From JAJDIA01 sp031555735 (GTDB lineage: Bacteria; Bacteroidota; Bacteroidia; Bacteroidales; Tannerellaceae), in assembly GCA_031555735.1 (NCBI GenBank), contig JAVBUE010000024.1, positions 25,278-89,277 on the forward strand: a DNA stretch of 64,000 nt, written 5' to 3'. A program made the translations under genes and the position numbers. Every line of letters begins with the position of its first letter. The stretch's first letter is position 1. A model generated the notes under the pieces. The model made no database searches, was not told the DNA's origin, and saw only the letters and a program-made list of their open reading frames with translations. Of this stretch, positions 58,391 to 64,000 are shown piece after piece.

Positions 58391-59737
58391 ATGAATATCG
58401 ACAAACAATATCTGATCTTTAAACTGGCAGATACCATCAAACAGACAGCCCGGATAGACAACACCCTGTTCAAACAATACGGCGTAAAACGCGGACTGCG
58501 AAACGAAGACGGATCCGGCGTATTGGTGGGTATCACCCAAATAGGCAATGTGGTAGGATATGAACGGACGGACGGCAAACTAAAACCCATCCCCGGTAAA
58601 CTGTTCTATCGCGGATATAACATCGAAGACCTGGTACATGGCGTGATGCAGGAAAAACGGTTCGGCTTTGAAGAAGCGGCCTACCTGCTGTTATCCGGTA
58701 ACCTGCCGGACAAGGAAGACCTCGAACAGTTCCGCGAACTGCTCTATGAGAACATGCCGCTGAGCCACGAATCCACCCTCAGCATCCTACGCCTGCGGGG
58801 GAATAACATCATGAATATCCTGGCGCGCAGCGTGCTCGAAATGTATATCTTCGACGAAAAGGCGGACGACCTGTCGCGGGAAAACCTCATGCAGCAATCG
58901 ATCCAACTGATCTCCCGCTTCCCCACCATTATCGCCTATGCGTATAATGTATTACGCCATCATACCCAGGAACGTTCACTGCATATCCGCCACCCCCATC
59001 CGGAATATACGCTGGCTGAAAACTTCCTGTTCATGCTGAAGCGGCATTTCACGTCGCTGGAGGCCCGGACACTCGACCTCCTGCTCATCCTCCAGGCGGA
59101 ACATGGGGGTGGAAACAATTCCACGTTCACCGTCCGTGTCACCTCTTCCAGCATGACGGATATCTATTCGTCGATCGCCGCCGGGATCGGATCATTGAAA
59201 GGACCGCTGCACGGAGGCGCTAATATCCAGGTGTGTGATATGTTCAGGCACCTGAAAGCCAATATATCCGACTGGAAGAGCGTGGAAGAGATAGACGCCT
59301 ACTTCACCCGGATGCTCAATAAGGAAGTGTACGACCATACGGGGCTAATCTACGGTATCGGCCATGCCGTTTATACCATCTCCGACCCGCGCGCCCTGTT
59401 GCTGCGGGAGTTGGCACGGGAACTGGCACGGGAAAAGGAACGGTCGGACGAATTTGAATTCCTCGAATTGCTTGAAGAACGGGCTGTCGACACCTTTGCA
59501 CGGGTAAAGAACAATGGCAAGACGGTTTCGAGCAATGTGGATTTCTACTCCGGGTTCGTGTATGAAATGATCGGCCTGCCTGAAGAAATTTATACACCGC
59601 TCTTTGCCATGGCGCGTATTGTGGGATGGACGGCACACCGTATCGAGGAACTGCATTTCGCCGGCCGCCGCATCATCCGCCCGGCCTATATGAACGTGTT
59701 GCAGGAAGAAGCGTATATTTCCATCAACGAACGGTAA
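58391..59737 (+). CDS. Citrate synthase
   Basis: 448 residues, somewhat longer at the N-terminus than E. coli GltA. Conserved: PIPGKLFYRGYNIEDLVHGV, HGGGNNSTFTVRVTSS (His of the active site), GIGSLKGPLHGGANIQV (His) and the Asp site in NVDFYSGFVYEMIGLPEE, with YGIGHAVYTISDPRA. It condenses acetyl-CoA and oxaloacetate. Third gene of the acn-icd operon, 31 bases after icd. Confidence 0.93.
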   Translation: MNIDKQYLIFKLADTIKQTARIDNTLFKQYGVKRGLRNEDGSGVLVGITQIGNVVGYERTDGKLKPIPGKLFYRGYNIEDLVHGVMQEKRFGFEEAAYLLLSGNLPDKEDLEQFRELLYENMPLSHESTLSILRLRGNNIMNILARSVLEMYIFDEKADDLSRENLMQQSIQLISRFPTIIAYAYNVLRHHTQERSLHIRHPHPEYTLAENFLFMLKRHFTSLEARTLDLLLILQAEHGGGNNSTFTVRVTSSSMTDIYSSIAAGIGSLKGPLHGGANIQVCDMFRHLKANISDWKSVEEIDAYFTRMLNKEVYDHTGLIYGIGHAVYTISDPRALLLRELARELAREKERSDEFEFLELLEERAVDTFARVKNNGKTVSSNVDFYSGFVYEMIGLPEEIYTPLFAMARIVGWTAHRIEELHFAGRRIIRPAYMNVLQEEAYISINER

Positions 59738-59790
59738 GAAAACAAGGGCGAAATCGGGGGTGAAATAAACGATCATCGTGTTTTTTTTGT

Positions 59791-59798
59791 TATGTTTG
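59791..59798 (+). promoter_or_regulatory. Bacteroidetes -7 box of the Crp-family gene
   Basis: TATGTTTG, 19 bases before the ATG at 59817. Confidence 0.5.
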
Positions 59799-59816
59799 TA
59801 TAACAAAGCATTTCCA

Positions 59817-60512
59817 ATGACGCCAATCATATTTACGCCCGAACATGAAGCGCTGTTGCATCGTATTCCCCTGTTTCGCGATTTGCCCCGGAATGTACAG
59901 CTGCTGCTCACGGACAGACTCGATTATGCCATCTACCAGATAGAGAAAAACGAGGTTGTCGTGCGACAGGATTCGTTTTGCCGGCACTTAGATATCCTCC
60001 TGCAGGGGAAATTACGGGTGGATATCATCGATGCGTTGGGAAATGATGTGCTGATCGAATATATCGAAGCGCCCCGCGCGTTCGGAACGCCTCATCTGTT
60101 CAGGGCGGACGGTCGCCATCCGGCCACCTTCACAGCCATGGAAGACGGGATCTACCTGACAGCCTCCAAAGAGTCTGTTTTCCAGCTGATCAGCGAATAC
60201 CCGGAGATACTCAAGCGTTTCTTATGTATCTCCACCAATTGTAATAAATGTACCTCTATCCGCCTGCGGGCGCTTTCGCAGAAAAACATCCGCAAGCGGT
60301 TTGTGGTTTATCTGTTCGACCGGCTTCCCGGGGAAGGATCACCGGTGGTGGAAGCCGAACATAACCAGGCACAGTTGGCCGACTACCTGTGCGTCACCCG
60401 TCCCGCCCTATCCAAAGAGATCAACAAAATGATTCGCGAAGGGCTGATCCGGGCAAAAGGTAAAACAATTGAATTAGTACGTTTGAATGAACTAAAAAGA
60501 CTGATATTATGA
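59817..60512 (+). CDS. Crp/Fnr family transcriptional regulator
   Basis: 231 residues from ATG 59817. A cyclic-nucleotide-binding-like jelly roll (LLQGKLRVDIIDALGNDVLI, IEYIEAPRAFGTPHLF) lacks a clear cAMP-binding Arg/Glu set and the Fnr Cys cluster, so the signal is unknown. Cys residues STNCNKCTS sit at the linker. The C-terminal HTH is NQAQLADYLCVTRPALSKEI. Its place after the citrate operon suggests it senses central metabolism; this is not shown. Its stop overlaps the next start by four bases. Confidence 0.87.
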   Translation: MTPIIFTPEHEALLHRIPLFRDLPRNVQLLLTDRLDYAIYQIEKNEVVVRQDSFCRHLDILLQGKLRVDIIDALGNDVLIEYIEAPRAFGTPHLFRADGRHPATFTAMEDGIYLTASKESVFQLISEYPEILKRFLCISTNCNKCTSIRLRALSQKNIRKRFVVYLFDRLPGEGSPVVEAEHNQAQLADYLCVTRPALSKEINKMIREGLIRAKGKTIELVRLNELKRLIL

Positions 60513-61141
60513 GTATATGTATCATAGGCGCCTCCAAAGGCGTAGGTCTCTGCGCCGTTAAACGGGCGCTGGCACGCGGCCACCACGTCACTACCTTGTC
60601 ACGCTCGCGGCTTCCGCTGATCCCCCATATCAACCTGCATACCTTCCAGGGGGATGCCGCCAGTGAAATAGATCTTGAACATGCCATTTCCGGCACATCC
60701 GCCATCATCGTCACACTGGGACGGGGGTTCGATACCCGGTCCACCACGCTATATACCGATTTTGCCAATACCTTGCTGATGCTCCACCAGAAGCGTCCGA
60801 TCACTGTTCCCGTCATCATCCTCACCGGCTTCGGGGCGGGTGACAGCAGGGAGCATCTCTCTTTCTGGAACCGGCAGTTTTTCAACTACTTCCTGGACAA
60901 GGTCTATCAGAATAAAACCGCCATGGAACAGCAGATTTCCCAATCTACCCTGCGGTGGGAGTTTGTCCGTCCCGGCACCTTAACACATCATGCGCTGTCG
61001 GAAGAATACCGGGTGGAACCCCATCTGCACAAAGACATCCGCATCGGCCATATCTCCCGCATGGACGTAGCCGATTTCATGGTCAAACAAGCCGAAAACC
61101 CCACCCTGCTCGGAAAATACCCTGCCTTGTCGAAAAGATAA
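60509..61141 (+). CDS. NAD(P)-binding atypical short-chain dehydrogenase-like protein
   Basis: 210 residues. N-terminal nucleotide motif IIGASKGVGLCAVKRALARG, then ALARGHHVTTLSRS and the atypical-SDR strands AIIVTLGRGFD and VPVIILTGFGAGDS. The active-site Tyr-x3-Lys is not evident in the usual form, as in NmrA/YwnB-like reductases. Function unknown. It overlaps the Crp gene (ATGA), so the two are translated together. Confidence 0.8.
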   Translation: MSICIIGASKGVGLCAVKRALARGHHVTTLSRSRLPLIPHINLHTFQGDAASEIDLEHAISGTSAIIVTLGRGFDTRSTTLYTDFANTLLMLHQKRPITVPVIILTGFGAGDSREHLSFWNRQFFNYFLDKVYQNKTAMEQQISQSTLRWEFVRPGTLTHHALSEEYRVEPHLHKDIRIGHISRMDVADFMVKQAENPTLLGKYPALSKR

Positions 61142-61161
61142 GGGGGAATGGGCAAATAGAT

Positions 61162-63276
61162 TCAATCGTTAGTACCCTTTACGACCGACCAGTTATTCCA
61201 GTCGGGGGGTGTGGCGCCGAGGAGGTGCTTGACAAAGAAGTCGAAACGCTTGCGGTCGCCGTACTCACCGCCAAGGGTGTGGTTCATGCCGGGGACGACA
61301 ACAAGTTCAAATTCTTTCTTCGCCTTGATCAGGGCGTTGACCACCTGCATGGTGGAGGCAGGATCGACGTTGTCGTCCATTTCGCCCACCATCAGCATGA
61401 GGGGGCGCGTTAGCAGGTGTGCATTCTCCACATTGCTGCAAGCGAGGTAACTGCTGTCCACCGGATATCCCATCCATTGTTCGTTCCACCAGATCTTATC
61501 CATCCGGTTGTCGTGGCATCCGCAACCCGCATACGCCGCTTTATAAAATTCCGGATGGAACAGGACTGCCCACATAGCATCCTGTCCGCCTGCCGACCCC
61601 CCGAATACCCCTACCCGGCTGACATCCATATACGGATACTTCTTCGCCGCCGCTTTCATCCAGGCGATACGATCAGGGAAACCCGCATCTTTCAGGTTCT
61701 TATGAATGATACTTTCGAAAGCTTTGCTGCGAAAAGAGGTGCCCATACCATCGCACTGGATCACGATAAAGCCCAGTTCCGCCAACTGCTGGTGGTAGGT
61801 GTACCACGCACGGAACGACTTCGGCGTATAAGCGCTGCCCGGTCCGGCGTAGATGTATTCGATCACCGGATATTTCTTCTTCGGATTGAAGTTGGACGGA
61901 CGGAAGATCACGCCCCAGATGTCCGTCTCTCCGTCGCGACCTTTGGCAACAAAGGTTTCGGGAGCAATCCAGCCCGCGCGTTTCAGTTCGGTGAGGTCGC
62001 ATTGTTCCAGTGTCAGCAGGATGGAACCGTCTTTGGCGCTGCGGAGCACGGTGGTGGGAGCCACATCGACTTTCGACCATGTATCGACCAGATAGTCGGC
62101 ATTCTTCGAGAAGCGCGCCGTATGCATGCCCGCTTCAGGCGTCAGGCAGGTGAGGCCCGTACCATCCATACTGATACGGTAATACCGGACGAGGTACGGA
62201 TCTTCTCCCGGAACCATTCCATTGGCCGAGAAATAGATTACGCGGGCGGCTTCATCCACATGCAGCACATTCCGTACGTACCACTCGCCGCGAGTGATCT
62301 GCCGTTTGACGCTTCCCGTCTGCCGGTCGATCAGGTAGAGATGGTTCCAGTTGTCGCGCTCGCTCATCCAGATCATCTCCGTCCCGTTCTCCAGTGAACG
62401 ACGGTAATAGCGGGTATAATTCACGAACGTGTCGCTGGTTTCTTCCACGATAGGCCGCACCACGCCTGTCTGTGCCGAAAGTTCCAGCACGCGATACACC
62501 TGATGTCCCCGTTGGTTGTATTCGAACAGCAGGCTTTGGCTGTCGGTATGCCACTCCATCCCATTCACTTCATACTGTTGGGCAAAGAGATCGGTCGCCG
62601 GCCGGATCACCCGGCCTGACTCCACGTGGAAGACCACCGGCACGCGGAACGGCAGTGCATCGCCCGGTTTGGCATACTCACGCTGGTGCAGTTTGGGTTG
62701 CAACTGATCTTGGGGCGACGATTCAATGAAATAGAAGTACCGTTTTTCGGCAGGACGCGTCTTAAAGGATGCCACCTTGCGGGAGTCGGGCGACCAACTG
62801 AGATACGCCGCGTAATACTCTCCCGGAGCGCCATCGATGCTGAGCGCCTTCTCCTGTCCGGTAGCCAGTTCCTTCACATATACATTGCTGTTTTTGATGA
62901 ATGCGTTATAGCGTCCGTCAGGGGAAGCGACTGAGTCGCCCGTCCGGTTTTCGTCCTGCTCCGCCCAGTAGGTTGACTCGGGACGACGACCCCGTTCGGC
63001 CAGTATCCGTTGTTTCATGGTGTCGGGCATCAGCGTGCGGGAGCGATCCACCGCATCCACGATCACATATTCTTCCCCCGAAGCCCCTGTACGCGCATAC
63101 CAGAACCGATTGGAATCGCCTATCCATACGGCGTTCACATCCGCATTGGGCACTTTGCCCCGATATGTTTCACCCAGGGTATAAGCACGGGTATAATCAG
63201 CAGCCGTACCCTGCGCGCAGATGTTCCATCCGGAGAGGAGGCAGTGGCAAACCAGCAATAAAAGAAGCTTTTTCAT
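61162..63276 (-). CDS. Exported dipeptidyl-peptidase-IV-like S9 serine peptidase
   Basis: 704 residues with signal peptide (SGWNICAQ). The N-terminal ~440 residues are a beta-propeller (DPP IV N-terminal family). The C-terminal catalytic alpha/beta-hydrolase has the triad Ser561 in FGGSAGG, Asp about 634 in GEMDDNVDP and His about 666 in PGMNHTLGG. The usual Glu-Glu amino-terminus anchor in the propeller could not be placed by eye, so exopeptidase specificity is assumed from family. Periplasmic peptide cleavage. Confidence 0.88.
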   Translation of the reverse strand: MKKLLLLLVCHCLLSGWNICAQGTAADYTRAYTLGETYRGKVPNADVNAVWIGDSNRFWYARTGASGEEYVIVDAVDRSRTLMPDTMKQRILAERGRRPESTYWAEQDENRTGDSVASPDGRYNAFIKNSNVYVKELATGQEKALSIDGAPGEYYAAYLSWSPDSRKVASFKTRPAEKRYFYFIESSPQDQLQPKLHQREYAKPGDALPFRVPVVFHVESGRVIRPATDLFAQQYEVNGMEWHTDSQSLLFEYNQRGHQVYRVLELSAQTGVVRPIVEETSDTFVNYTRYYRRSLENGTEMIWMSERDNWNHLYLIDRQTGSVKRQITRGEWYVRNVLHVDEAARVIYFSANGMVPGEDPYLVRYYRISMDGTGLTCLTPEAGMHTARFSKNADYLVDTWSKVDVAPTTVLRSAKDGSILLTLEQCDLTELKRAGWIAPETFVAKGRDGETDIWGVIFRPSNFNPKKKYPVIEYIYAGPGSAYTPKSFRAWYTYHQQLAELGFIVIQCDGMGTSFRSKAFESIIHKNLKDAGFPDRIAWMKAAAKKYPYMDVSRVGVFGGSAGGQDAMWAVLFHPEFYKAAYAGCGCHDNRMDKIWWNEQWMGYPVDSSYLACSNVENAHLLTRPLMLMVGEMDDNVDPASTMQVVNALIKAKKEFELVVVPGMNHTLGGEYGDRKRFDFFVKHLLGATPPDWNNWSVVKGTND

Positions 63277-63595
63277 GTGAGTTGTATGTGATTTAAGTAT
63301 AAATTCCTAATTACAAAACGGACAAACGAAAACAACCGACCGATAATGAGCGTAAATCGTTTCTTATCCAACCTTTCTTTCAGGCGGAATACCACCAACG
63401 GACAAAGGTACGACAAAGTTCGGGTTCACCACTAAGTTTTGAACGCAAGTAGTTTTGTATTTAGCAAGTTATGGTGTACTTCTATTGGCACACCCTCTTG
63501 CTATATATACAGGGGATTTGCCCTTTTTTCCTTCCACTCCTTCCACTCCCTATGATAATCAGCCACTTATTATGGAAGGACCCTCGTTTTTGGGC
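63277..63595. other. Intergenic region before the terminal repeat element
   Basis: Promoter region of the peptidase gene, with reverse-strand TACCTTTG at 63403-63410 (127 bases before the ATG) and a forward TAGTTTTG at 63450-63457 that could start a transcript into the array. At 63529-63550 CCTTCCACT is repeated twice. No coding potential. Confidence 0.6.
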
Positions 63596-64000
63596 GTTTC
63601 CTTCCACACTTCCTTCCACTGGCTGACTTCCGTAATTAGCCGGGGAAAAAAACGTTGTCAGAATCTCAATCTGCATCTGGATGTTGTTGTGTCAACGTCT
63701 GGATGTTGGTTGAACAACATCCAGACGTTGTGGACACGAGATATAGATGAAGATTTATCAACATCCGGTTGTTGGAAAAACGCCGGAGAGTTGTCGGCGC
63801 AACTCCCGAATGTGATCAACACAAATTCTTATGCACTGATAAAGAGACGCTTATGTGTTAAAAACTACCATAGGTGAACGTTTCAACAAACATAGGTGGA
63901 TGTTCAAACAATCATAGGTGACAGATTGAACAACCACCTATGATTGTTTTGGCCTTCAAATGGCAGAAGTCAGCCAGTGGAAGGAAGTGTGGAAGGAAAC
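63596..64000. repeat. Repeat locus E bracketed by 35-bp perfect inverted repeats
   Basis: The sequences at 63596-63630 and 63966-64000 are perfect reverse complements (35 of 35). The right arm runs to the window edge and may be longer. The arms contain two CTTCCAC/CTTCCACT motifs, related to the borders of locus A. Between them (335 bp) is the phased array listed separately. No transposase or recombinase is nearby. Could be a MITE-like element or an invertible segment. Confidence 0.8.
63671..63956. repeat. Locus E array: thirteen consecutive 22-bp units
   Basis: Units fall every 22 bp from 63671. Clear ones: TCTGGATGTTG cores at 63671 and 63693, and an inverted copy at 63715 (16-bp perfect arms 63693-63708 and 63715-63730). 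A related CAACATCCGGTTGTTG follows at 63759 and CGCCG/CGGCG at 63781. CATAGGTG starts at 63869, 63891 and 63913, with the inverted CACCTATG at 63935. The intervening units (63737, 63803, 63825, 63847) are diverged but keep the phase. Confidence 0.82.

Noticed and set aside
63455..63877. 140-residue open frame in the last intergenic region
   Set aside because: Spans an inverted-repeat arm and the array; a 22-bp repeat cannot keep one reading frame.
63671..63956. CRISPR array
   Set aside because: Units are contiguous at 22 bp, with no spacer of unique sequence between identical repeats, units diverge strongly, and there are no cas genes in the window.
63596..64000. Insertion sequence
   Set aside because: Despite 35-bp inverted ends there is no transposase frame inside, so at most a non-autonomous element.

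Overview
The window reads as a chromosomal segment of a Bacteroidales bacterium. The base composition looks to be roughly half G+C by eye. Evidence for the lineage: many starts are preceded by the Bacteroidetes -7 promoter box TAnnTTTG rather than a sigma70 -10 box. Lipoproteins have the expected lipobox. The gene content (GH92/GH29 glycosidases, AsnA, DapL-DapF, a three-subunit [FeFe] hydrogenase, an aconitase/isocitrate dehydrogenase/citrate synthase operon, Crp next to it) is typical of gut Bacteroidales. Genus cannot be fixed from this alone. No rRNA, tRNA, CRISPR array, transposase or phage gene was found.

Layout. 1-6.4 kb: mannose-use operon (GH92 mannosidase cut by the window edge, ROK kinase, class I mannose-6-phosphate isomerase) divergent from an AraC regulator, then a small BamE-like lipoprotein. 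6.9-11.8 kb: an AT-rich RDD membrane protein, a large repeat-module exported protein and a CPA1 Na+/H+ antiporter. 12-13.4 kb: GH29 fucosidase. 13.4-20.2 kb: a TetR-controlled efflux operon (TolC, HlyD, two ABC ATPases, two ABC-2 permeases). 20.7-35.5 kb: eleven genes in one direction headed by an IclR regulator. They encode two exported c-type cytochromes (one a 1330-residue fusion with a formylglycine-enzyme-like domain), a ResB-CcsA haem ligation protein, a cupin lipoprotein, a Rid/chorismatase-like protein, a VOC protein, DhaK and DhaL kinase subunits, an LsrF-type thiolase/aldolase and a beta-propeller lipoprotein. 36-40.2 kb: HU-like protein, patatin, two-component system and UDP-glucuronate decarboxylase. 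40.3-44.8 kb: bifurcating-type hydrogenase operon. 45-49.7 kb: an outer-membrane protein divergent from a four-gene putative phospholipid head-group operon. 50.2-53.3 kb: dapF-dapL-asnA. 53.6-61.1 kb: exported Fe-S aldo/keto reductase, oxidative branch of the citrate pathway, Crp and a small NAD(P)-binding protein. 61.2-63.3 kb: S9 peptidase.

The most unusual signal is not a gene. Five of the large intergenic gaps (about 6.4-6.8, 20.4-20.7, 35.8-36.0, 49.8-50.1 and 63.6-64.0 kb) hold arrays of short imperfect palindromes repeated with a strict 22-bp period (two helical turns). The unit sequences differ within and between loci, but the phase is kept. The loci are modular: related loci carry the same array in opposite orientation relative to its neighbouring module. 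The last one is bracketed by a 35-bp perfect inverted repeat. This looks like an undescribed family of phased, possibly invertible intergenic repeats.

The second candidate system is the IclR-headed run. It couples haem-containing exported proteins and their maturation factor to a DhaK/DhaL-LsrF module in the cytoplasm, which suggests a catabolic route whose substrate cannot be read from sequence alone.
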